Source: a virus
Virus record (IMG/VR): IMGVR_UViG_3300030329_002110
Span: 1-43,381 of that record
Length of the DNA: 43,381 nucleotides
Reading direction: 5' to 3' (one strand)
Below, piece by piece: positions 24,575 through 31,317 of the stretch (position 1 is its first letter; every line of letters begins with the position of its first letter). The translations under genes were made by a program, and so were the position numbers. The notes under the pieces were generated by a model. It was not told the origin of the DNA and made no database searches. It saw only the letters and a program-made list of their open reading frames with translations.

Positions 24575-24955
24575 ATGGCAAATACATACACATGGTCAAT
24601 AACAAAATTATACACTAAAAACATAACTGTTGACGGCACAACTTATAATGATGTTGTCAAAAGAGTAGAAGGTAGGTTAACAGCGACAAGCGGATCCGAT
24701 TCAAGTATTAGTACAGTTCATGGTTATGATATTGATTTAAGTAATCCTTCTGACTGGTCTAGTTTTACTGCATACAATTCTTTATCAGAATCAAAAGTAC
24801 AAGCATGGGCTGAAGCAAAATTAACTGCTGACACAATCGCTCAAGTTAAGCATCACTTAGACGCAGGTATTGCTTTTGAAGAGGCTGTAAGCGGAGCTAC
24901 TGCTAAAGGATCAGGCACTGGCGATGATTTTGTTGCAAGTTTTCCTTGGAGTTAA
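24575..24955 (+). CDS. Small tail-associated protein (MANTYTW family)
   Basis: 126 residues. The opening MANTYTWSITKLYTKNITVD and the ALSESKVQAW-like helix (SLSESKVQAWAEAKL) match an uncharacterised family (DUF7936-like, unverified) usually encoded just after fibre genes in marine phages. AAGGAGC lies 5 bases before the ATG. Likely a fibre accessory or assembly factor. Confidence 0.7.
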   Translation: MANTYTWSITKLYTKNITVDGTTYNDVVKRVEGRLTATSGSDSSISTVHGYDIDLSNPSDWSSFTAYNSLSESKVQAWAEAKLTADTIAQVKHHLDAGIAFEEAVSGATAKGSGTGDDFVASFPWS

Positions 24956-24962
24956 TGAGATA

Positions 24963-24993
24963 ATATGCTACAACTCTTATAAAGGTAGCATAT
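24963..24993. promoter_or_regulatory. 9-bp inverted repeat over start of oxygenase cassette
   Basis: ATATGCTAC (24963-24971) and GTAGCATAT (24985-24993) are perfect inverted copies with a 13-base loop; the right arm covers the AT of the start codon at 24992. TATAAA (24978-24983) in the loop may be a -10 with a poor -35 (ATGAGA, 17-base spacer). As RNA it could hide the start codon and AAAGG ribosome site; as DNA it could be an operator. Confidence 0.6.
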
Positions 24994-25516
24994 GAAAAAT
25001 TCTGTATTTGTTCTTCCAGAACATCTTTTGTATTATTTAAGATTACATAGTAGAGTAGTAAATCAAACAAATCGTAAAGAGCAGGGTGATGATAATATTT
25101 CAATATACTCAGACCCTGTCTTTGAAACTTTATTACTGCATTTACATCCTACTTTACAAGAATTAACTAAACAAAAATTAATTCCAACTTACTCTTATTT
25201 TAGAACTTATAAAAAAGGTAATAATTTAAAAAATCATACTGATAGAGAATCTTGTGAATACAGTACTACTATTTTACTAGATTGCTCTGAGCCAAATACT
25301 TCTTGGGAGATTTTTGTAGATAAGAAACCATTTGCGTTAAAATTAGGTCAAGGTGTGATTTATAAAGGCATTGAACAAGAACATTACAGAAATGCTTGTC
25401 CTATGGAATATAGTTCTCATGTGTTTTTGCATTATGTAGATGCTAATGGACCTTATAAAGATTTTGCATTTGATAAAAGACCAAATACACATTTAGTTAG
25501 TCAAGGCACAAGATGA
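24992..25516 (+). CDS. 2OG-Fe(II) oxygenase-like protein, first of three
   Basis: 174 residues. The family hydroxylates proteins, nucleic acids or small molecules using Fe(II) and 2-oxoglutarate. A double-stranded beta-helix pattern is visible: YSYFRTYKKGNNLKNHTDRE with His82-x-Asp84, a TTILLD strand, GQGVIYKGIEQEHYRN with distal His131, and SSHVFLHYVDANGPY. The usual 2OG-binding Arg about ten residues after the distal His is not obvious (Ser/His there), so cosubstrate use may differ. AAAGG precedes the start by 6 bases. It overlaps the next oxygenase by ATGA. Confidence 0.78.
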   Translation: MKNSVFVLPEHLLYYLRLHSRVVNQTNRKEQGDDNISIYSDPVFETLLLHLHPTLQELTKQKLIPTYSYFRTYKKGNNLKNHTDRESCEYSTTILLDCSEPNTSWEIFVDKKPFALKLGQGVIYKGIEQEHYRNACPMEYSSHVFLHYVDANGPYKDFAFDKRPNTHLVSQGTR

Positions 25517-26073
25517 AAAGAAATATAGTTATAGCAAAAAAAGCAATCTCGGCTGATTTGTGTAATACAATTATTGAAAGAACCAAAAAAGATTTTCAAG
25601 TCGCAACTACTGCTAATGGCAATGTCCCAGACGTGCGTAAAAGTCAAGTTAGTTGGTTACAAGGATCAGTCAAACACTACGATATATACCAACCAATAAT
25701 TAATTTAATTAAAAAAATTAACAATGAAGTATATAACTTTGAGTTATTTGATCCAGAGCCTTTTCAAATAACTCAATACGATGAAAAAAATCAAGGTTTT
25801 TATAAACCTCACATGGATGGTAATTACGATCATGTGCCACATGATCATCCAGTTAGAAAACTTTCTCTTTCGATTCAACTTACACCACCAAATTATTACG
25901 AAGGAGGTGTTTTTGAATTTCCAGACGATAAAGAAAAATTTGTAGTTGAAGATTCTATGGATCAAGGGACTGCTATTTTTTTTCCTTCTTATATGAAACA
26001 TGGCGTACAGCCAGTAACAAAAGGCACCAGATATAGTTTAGTTTGTTGGGTTATCGGACCTAACTTTAAATAG
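25513..26073 (+). CDS. 2OG-Fe(II) oxygenase, prolyl-4-hydroxylase/PKHD-like
   Basis: 186 residues with a complete, canonical active site: GFYKPHMDGNYD gives His100-x-Asp102, LSLSIQLTPPNYYEGGVFEF is the central jelly-roll strand pair, FFPSYMKHGVQPVTKGTRYS gives distal His163 and 2OG-binding Arg173. Size and pattern fit the P4Hc/PKHD-hydroxylase group common in marine phages. Substrate is unknown: a virion protein, host protein or metabolite are all possible. Overlaps the previous gene by ATGA. Confidence 0.9.
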   Translation: MKRNIVIAKKAISADLCNTIIERTKKDFQVATTANGNVPDVRKSQVSWLQGSVKHYDIYQPIINLIKKINNEVYNFELFDPEPFQITQYDEKNQGFYKPHMDGNYDHVPHDHPVRKLSLSIQLTPPNYYEGGVFEFPDDKEKFVVEDSMDQGTAIFFPSYMKHGVQPVTKGTRYSLVCWVIGPNFK

Positions 26074-26084
26074 GAGAGAAAAAA

Positions 26085-26723
26085 ATGTATTATATTGTTT
26101 ATGATAATTTTTTACCACAAAATGAATTTGGAATTTTAAAAGAATATCTTTTAAATGGATTTCCTTGGCAATTTAGTAGAAGAATAAATAGCCATGATGA
26201 AAAAAATGACGATTGTTATTTTGCTTCTACAGTATTTCACTCTCATCGCCCTCCACGAGAGCAATGGCAACAAGGTGTAAATTTAGATCCCTTTTTTTTC
26301 ATAACTTCAAAACTTCATATAGAAGGCTTTCAAAGAATAAAAGCTAATTTGTATCTTCCAAGCAGAGGCAAAGAAGTCTATCATCATGCTAAACACAGAG
26401 ATGGTGTGTTTAAACATCAAGGAGCCTTGTTTTATCTTACAAATTGTGATGCTCCGACAACAATGGATGATGGCTATGAGGTTCAATCAGTTGAAAATAG
26501 GCTTTTACTTTTTGATGCAACCTCTCCTCATTCAAGCTCATCTCCCACAAATTCTTCTCATAGAGTTACGATAAATTTTAATTATTGGGGAGCAGGAGTT
26601 AGAATGGAATGGCGACATAATATGCCAAACCCAAATCCTATTATATCTAAAAACATGGAAGTTTTAGAAAAAAGTCATTTTTTACCCATTGCTAACCAGG
26701 CAATGACTGAATGGGGTATTTGA
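26085..26723 (+). CDS. 2OG-Fe(II) oxygenase-like protein, third of three
   Basis: 212 residues with AGGAGAG ribosome site. The facial triad appears as His104-x-Asp106 (HHAKHRDGVF) and distal His149 (FDATSPHSSS), with Arg160 (SSHRVTINFNYWG) eleven residues on as the 2OG ligand. RIKANLYLPSRG precedes the site as the first jelly-roll strand. It differs clearly in sequence from its two neighbours, so the cassette is not a simple tandem duplication. Substrate unknown. Confidence 0.85.
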   Translation: MYYIVYDNFLPQNEFGILKEYLLNGFPWQFSRRINSHDEKNDDCYFASTVFHSHRPPREQWQQGVNLDPFFFITSKLHIEGFQRIKANLYLPSRGKEVYHHAKHRDGVFKHQGALFYLTNCDAPTTMDDGYEVQSVENRLLLFDATSPHSSSSPTNSSHRVTINFNYWGAGVRMEWRHNMPNPNPIISKNMEVLEKSHFLPIANQAMTEWGI

Positions 26724-26733
26724 TTTCTCATTC

Positions 26734-26762
26734 TTGCCAATTATCAAACATAATGATAATAT
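26734..26762 (+). promoter_or_regulatory. Possible promoter restarting the tail operon
   Basis: TTGCCA (26734-26739), a 17-base spacer and TAATAT (26757-26762). The ATG at 26768 is five bases after the -10 and lacks a ribosome site, so a leaderless message is again suggested. The spacer contains an inverted repeat, ATTATCA-N7-TGATAAT (26740-26760). Low complexity and the weak -10 limit confidence. Confidence 0.45.
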
Positions 26763-26767
26763 AAGCT

Positions 26768-27334
26768 ATGCCTATTACTTCTTTAAAATTTAGACCAGGT
26801 ATCAACAAGGAAACAACGTCTTACTCCAACAAAGGTGGCTGGAACGATTGTGATTTAATTAGGTTTCGTTTTGGGTTCCCAGAAAAACTTGGTGGATGGG
26901 AAAAATATTCAACAAATACTTTTCTTGGCACATCACGATCTCTCCATGCTTGGGCAAATCTTGAGGGTAATAAGTATTTAGGAGTTGGGACAGAGATAAA
27001 ATTTTACATTGAGGAGTCAGAAGCCTTTAAAGATATAACACCTTTAAGAAGAAAGGTGCGAGATGGTAAGGTTATATTTGATATTAATGGAAACACAGTT
27101 GCTTTTGATGTGACTGGTGTAGCAGGAACCACGGGTCTTGGAACAGTTGCAATTAACGCACAATCAAACGATACATTAGCTCCAGCTTTCCCAACTGGTG
27201 TCAGTGCAACTGGTTCAGTTGGTACTGTAACATTTAATTTAGAGAATCCTGCAATGGTAGCATCAGTAGGAGATGTTGAAGTTCCAACAACTAATGGGAA
27301 TGTAACTGTAACCGATTTTAGGAATGAAGGTTAA
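26768..27334 (+). CDS. P22 gp10-like tail/DNA-stabilisation protein, N-terminal part
   Basis: 188 residues. The start, ITSLKFRPGINKETTSYSNK then GGWNDCDLIRFRFGFPEKLG and GTSRSLHAWANLEGNKYLGV, is the N-terminus of the large gp10-like tail protein of marine podoviruses, normally one long gene. Here, after KDITPLRR (about residue 97), the sequence changes into repeat units TGVAGTTGLGTVAI and TGVSATGSVGTVTF like those in the 20207 tail gene, then stops. The following ORF carries the remainder. The TAATG overlap suggests both halves are made in register and may assemble together. Confidence 0.78.
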   Translation: MPITSLKFRPGINKETTSYSNKGGWNDCDLIRFRFGFPEKLGGWEKYSTNTFLGTSRSLHAWANLEGNKYLGVGTEIKFYIEESEAFKDITPLRRKVRDGKVIFDINGNTVAFDVTGVAGTTGLGTVAINAQSNDTLAPAFPTGVSATGSVGTVTFNLENPAMVASVGDVEVPTTNGNVTVTDFRNEG

Positions 27335-29385
27335 TGGCACTAACTTTTATAACTGCAACTGATAGCACAACTGCAACTGTAAATGATGAGTCTCATGGTG
27401 CGTTAGTTGGAGATTTTGTTACATTTGCAAATGCCGATACAAGTAACACGACTTTAAATGCACAATTAAACAAAGAGTTTGAAATACAAAGTGTCCCTAC
27501 AAGAAATACTTACACAATAACTTTAGAGTCAAATGCTGCTGCCGCACTGTCTAGTGCAGGTTCAGCCAATGCAGACTATCAATTAAACATAGGTATTAAT
27601 ACAGTTGTGCCAGGTAGTGGTTGGGGTGCAGGACCTTGGAATGGTGAATTAAATACAACAACTTTAGAAACAACTTTAGCGGAAGAAGTAGAGAAAGATG
27701 AAACAGCAATAGATGTTGCGTCCGCTACTGGAATTGCAATTAATGATGTCATTCAAGTCAGAGGAGAGCTTATGCTTGTAACTAATGTAAGCAGTAATAC
27801 TTTGACTGTCACAAGAGGTCATGGAGTTACAACTCAAGTCAATGATGAGGCAGGTGTTGGAACTCCTGCAACTATTACACCTAATACAGTTCGTTTAGCT
27901 ATAGGTAATGCTAGTGCAAGTGATGATTATGTCACTTTAATTAATGGCAGTGATTTAGCGTCAAACACTTCAGCTACAACAGTAACTGTTGATTCAACAG
28001 CATCATTTGAATCAAGTGGTTTTTTAAAAATAGAAGATGAAATAATACAATATACAGGCAAAACAAGCACAACTTTTACTGGTTTAATTAGAGGTAGTGC
28101 GGGTACAACAGCTGCAACTCATGCCGATAATGTTGCAGTTTTTGAGGCTAGTGGTGGAATAGGCATAGAGGCAACTGAGACAGCAGGCACGGGTGGTACT
28201 TTACGTTTATGGTCACAAGATAATTTTGGTGAAGATTTAATATTTAATGAACGAGATGGTGGTGTTTTTTATTGGGACAAAACATTGGGGGTCACTTCAA
28301 GAGCTCAAAATTTAATAGAACTGTCTGACCAAGCACCAATAAAATCAAGAAAAGTTATAGTGTCTGAAAGAGATCGTCATGTCATTTGTTTTGGCGCAAA
28401 TCCAATAGGGCAAACAGAACAAGACAGATTGTTAATTAGATTTAGCTCACAAGAAAACCCTTTTTTATGGACACCTGCTGCAACGAACACGGCAGGTGAT
28501 TTAAGAGTTGGTTCTGGGTCAGAAATCATTACAGCGGTAAAAACAAGAAGAGAGATGATTGTTTTGACAGATACATCTGTGTTTAGTATGCAATTCATTG
28601 GAGCACCTTTTACATTTGGTATTAATCAACTTGCAAGTAACATAACTGTTCGTGGATTTAACAGTGCAGTTGCCGTAGGTGATGCAGTATTTTGGATGGG
28701 GTATGATCGTTTTTACGTTTATGATGGTCGTGTCCAAGTTATACCTTGTTCTGTAAGAGATCATGTGTTTAAAGATTTTAATGAAACACAAACTGATAAA
28801 ATATATGCAGGTGTAAACTCAGCTTTTGGAGAGGTGTTTTGGTTCTATCCATCACAAACAAATGCTCTTTCAAATAATGGAACTGGTGAAAATGACAAAT
28901 ATGTTGTTTATAATTACGATCAAAAGATATGGTACGTTGGTAGCCTTGCAAGAAGTTCTTGGATAGACAGAGGGGTTTATCAATATCCAATGGCAACTGA
29001 TTCCAATCTTGTATACAATCACGAAAAAGGCAATGACAATGACGGCACAGCATTTACGTCTTTTATTGAATCAAGTCCAATAGACATACAAGATGGTGAT
29101 CAATTTGTCTTTTTAAGACGCATGATACCAGATATTAGCTTTGATAACAGTGATGCTAATTTAAGTAACGATAATAAACAAACTGTGTTTTCTTTGAAAG
29201 CACAACGTAGTCCAGGTGGTGGATTTATTAAAACATCCACGAATACTGTATCATCAACCACGGAACTTAATCATTTAAGGTTGCGTGGAAGATCATTTGG
29301 TCTTAGAGTAGAAAGCACAACTCAAGGTGTAAACTGGAGACTTGGTACACCAAGAGTAGATTTAAGAGCGGATGGAGATAGATGA
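27334..29385 (+). CDS. P22 gp10-like tail/DNA-stabilisation protein, C-terminal part
   Basis: 683 residues. It opens with a strand-rich segment (STTATVNDESHGALVGDFVT) that in recalled homologues follows directly on the N-terminal part. A WGAGPWN motif occurs near 99-105. An insert (about 113-290) contains two related beta domains ending TRGHGV and IRGSAGTTAATHADNVAVF. The core resumes with GTLRLWSQDNFGEDLIFNER, VSERDRHVICFGANPIGQ, LLIRFSSQENPFLWTP and MIVLTDTSVFSMQFIGAPFT, typical of the gp10-like tail hub, ending LRLRGRSFGLRVESTTQGVN. A stop at 27325 closes the frame upstream of the ATG. Confidence 0.85.
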   Translation: MALTFITATDSTTATVNDESHGALVGDFVTFANADTSNTTLNAQLNKEFEIQSVPTRNTYTITLESNAAAALSSAGSANADYQLNIGINTVVPGSGWGAGPWNGELNTTTLETTLAEEVEKDETAIDVASATGIAINDVIQVRGELMLVTNVSSNTLTVTRGHGVTTQVNDEAGVGTPATITPNTVRLAIGNASASDDYVTLINGSDLASNTSATTVTVDSTASFESSGFLKIEDEIIQYTGKTSTTFTGLIRGSAGTTAATHADNVAVFEASGGIGIEATETAGTGGTLRLWSQDNFGEDLIFNERDGGVFYWDKTLGVTSRAQNLIELSDQAPIKSRKVIVSERDRHVICFGANPIGQTEQDRLLIRFSSQENPFLWTPAATNTAGDLRVGSGSEIITAVKTRREMIVLTDTSVFSMQFIGAPFTFGINQLASNITVRGFNSAVAVGDAVFWMGYDRFYVYDGRVQVIPCSVRDHVFKDFNETQTDKIYAGVNSAFGEVFWFYPSQTNALSNNGTGENDKYVVYNYDQKIWYVGSLARSSWIDRGVYQYPMATDSNLVYNHEKGNDNDGTAFTSFIESSPIDIQDGDQFVFLRRMIPDISFDNSDANLSNDNKQTVFSLKAQRSPGGGFIKTSTNTVSSTTELNHLRLRGRSFGLRVESTTQGVNWRLGTPRVDLRADGDR

Positions 29386-29609
29386 GTAGACAATTAGTAC
29401 CACCAACCTTTTCGTTGCCACCAGAAGAGTATGATGCACAGTATTTTAGTGATATGGTAAGAAGTTTAGGTCAGTTAGTAAATCAACTTCAAAATCCTGG
29501 TGAACTTAGAGGTACGAAAATTACTTTGACAGAGCTACCAACCAGTTCAGAAGGACTAGAGTCTGGATCTTTATTTAATGATAATGGTACTGTTAAAGTT
29601 GTAACATAA
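29382..29609 (+). CDS. Small conserved tail protein
   Basis: 75 residues, ATGA overlap with the gp10-like gene. The pattern MSRQLVPPTFSLPPEEYDAQ, FSDMVRSLGQLVNQLQNPG and SGSLFNDNGTVKVV is a recurrent small protein next to this tail gene in marine phages. The short helix plus Gly-Ser-Leu-Phe end would fit a trimeric fibre or plug adaptor, but function is not known. Confidence 0.75.
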   Translation: MSRQLVPPTFSLPPEEYDAQYFSDMVRSLGQLVNQLQNPGELRGTKITLTELPTSSEGLESGSLFNDNGTVKVVT

Positions 29610-29626
29610 GTGATATAGTAAGAAAC

Positions 29627-30394
29627 ATGGGAATATTTAAAAGTTTTACAAAAATTTTAAAAAAAGCAGCACCAATCATAGGTGGTGCAATAGGCTTTTC
29701 GTTTGGCTCTCCTTTTCTTGGTACTGCTTTAGGAACTGGTATAGGCACTTTAGTTGCAGGTGGTGATACAGAGGATGCTTTGAAGGCTGGATTAATGGGT
29801 GGTATTGCTGGATACGCAGGCAGTAAATTTTTTGGACCTGCCGCCACATCTACTTCTGGAACGGCAGGCGTGACTGGTTCTGCTGCAAATATTAGTGGAC
29901 CTGAATTTTTTGATGCTCCAAGTATAACAGCAGTAAAATCAGCAGGCGCTCCAAGTGGAATTATGAGCACACTAAAAGATTTTGCTACCCATCCAGTTGG
30001 GATTGCTACTTTAGGTGCTACTGGATTGGCTGCTTTGAGTGGTGGATTAGAAGAAGAACCTCAGATGGAAACAGTGACTCAAAAACCTTATCCAGTAGGA
30101 ACAACTAGATTAGGCACTGGTCTTATTGATGGAAAGACATTTAATTTAGACGATGAAGAAGAAAGAGCAGAGTATTTTAAAACTTTAAGAGAAAGACAAA
30201 GTGCAGAAACACTAGCAGATGGTGGTGAGGTCGAAGGACCTGGAACTGGAACAAGCGATTCTGTTCCAGCAATGTTATCTGATGGTGAGTTTGTGCTTAC
30301 TGCCAAAGCAGTAAGAGGTGCTGGCGGTGGAGATAGAGATGTTGGAGCCGCTAGAATGTATGATATGATGTCAGAATTAGAGAGGGTAGCGTAA
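29627..30394 (+). CDS. Internal virion protein with SDGEFV motif
   Basis: 255 residues. Amphipathic/hydrophobic Gly-rich N-terminus (about 14-75, IIGGAIGFSFGSPFLGTALG) suited to membrane interaction, then an acidic middle, and a C-terminal signature GPGTGTSDSVPAMLSDGEFV with TAKAVRGAGGGDRDVGAARM. That signature is widespread in phage internal/tail-associated proteins. Placed before Gln-rich and giant ejection-type proteins, it probably enters the cell with DNA. Coupled to the next gene by TAATG. Confidence 0.78.
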   Translation: MGIFKSFTKILKKAAPIIGGAIGFSFGSPFLGTALGTGIGTLVAGGDTEDALKAGLMGGIAGYAGSKFFGPAATSTSGTAGVTGSAANISGPEFFDAPSITAVKSAGAPSGIMSTLKDFATHPVGIATLGATGLAALSGGLEEEPQMETVTQKPYPVGTTRLGTGLIDGKTFNLDDEEERAEYFKTLRERQSAETLADGGEVEGPGTGTSDSVPAMLSDGEFVLTAKAVRGAGGGDRDVGAARMYDMMSELERVA

Positions 30395-31317
30395 TGGCAA
30401 CACAAACAGTAGATCAAACCCAAACCGTAAGACTCGCACCATTTCAAGAAGAATTTTTAGCGGATATATTTGCGAGTGCTAAAGCCTTAACTGGTGAAGG
30501 CTCAATGATGCCTTTTGCACCACAACAATTAGCAGGACTTTCAGAAGGTCAAAGAGCTGCTATTTCAAATGCGTTGGGTGGAGTTGGAGCGTTTCAACCT
30601 TTTTTACGACAAGGTAGTGGAGCCGTGCAATCTGGTATAATGGGAGCTTTGGGAGCAAATTACACACCTACCTCTTTTAGAGATTTCATGGATCCTTTTC
30701 AAGAAGATGTTATTCAACAACAATATGACGATATTGCAGAACAAGGAAGAGCACAGCTCTCTGACTTTGGACAAAGAGCTGCAGGTGCAGGTGCCTTTGG
30801 TGGATCAAGACAAGGAATTGCAGAAAGTGAGATCGTAAGAAATGTTCTTGATCAACAAGCAAGAACTGGTTCACAGTTGAGGTCTCAAGGATTTCAAGCA
30901 GCACAACAAGCAGCACAACAAGCAGCGAATCAACAATTAAGACAAGCACAGTTAACTGGACAGTTAGGTGTATCTCAAGCAGGACTCGGACAACTGGGAC
31001 AACAAATGGCTGTTCAAGATGTTAACACTTTACTTGGAATAGGTGGATTGCAACAACAACAAGGACAGAAAGAACTTGATGTTGCAAGATCAAACCTACT
31101 TGCAGCACAAGCATTGCCTTTTCAACAAGTCGGATTCATGTCTGATATTTTCAGAGGAGTTCCAGCATTGCAACAGACAACTTCTCAAACACGCACACCA
31201 GGTCCAAGCAGAGGATCGCAGATGCTTGGTCTAGGGATCGCGGGTCTTGGAGCAATAGGATCTGCTGGAGGGTTTGGTAACTTCTTTAACTTTGGTTCAC
31301 CAATAGGAAGAGCATAA
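30394..31317 (+). CDS. Gln/Ala-rich internal (ejection-type) protein
   Basis: 307 residues. Regions: FQEEFLADIFASAKAL near the N-terminus, MDPFQEDVIQQQYDDI, a Gly-rich GAGAFGGSRQGIAESE turn, a long Gln/Ala helical repeat (about 165-200, AAQQAAQQAANQQLRQ) and a hydrophobic C-terminal tail (MLGLGIAGLGAIGSAGG). This architecture is recalled from podovirus internal proteins that form or line the DNA-translocation channel. TAATG junctions on both sides. Confidence 0.75.
   Translation: MATQTVDQTQTVRLAPFQEEFLADIFASAKALTGEGSMMPFAPQQLAGLSEGQRAAISNALGGVGAFQPFLRQGSGAVQSGIMGALGANYTPTSFRDFMDPFQEDVIQQQYDDIAEQGRAQLSDFGQRAAGAGAFGGSRQGIAESEIVRNVLDQQARTGSQLRSQGFQAAQQAAQQAANQQLRQAQLTGQLGVSQAGLGQLGQQMAVQDVNTLLGIGGLQQQQGQKELDVARSNLLAAQALPFQQVGFMSDIFRGVPALQQTTSQTRTPGPSRGSQMLGLGIAGLGAIGSAGGFGNFFNFGSPIGRA

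Noticed and set aside
28519-29053. Two Cys/His-rich - strand frames opposite the gp10-like gene
   Set aside because: The Cys/His pattern comes from antisense reading of Thr/Ala/Val-type codons; spacing is irregular and no ribosome site is present.
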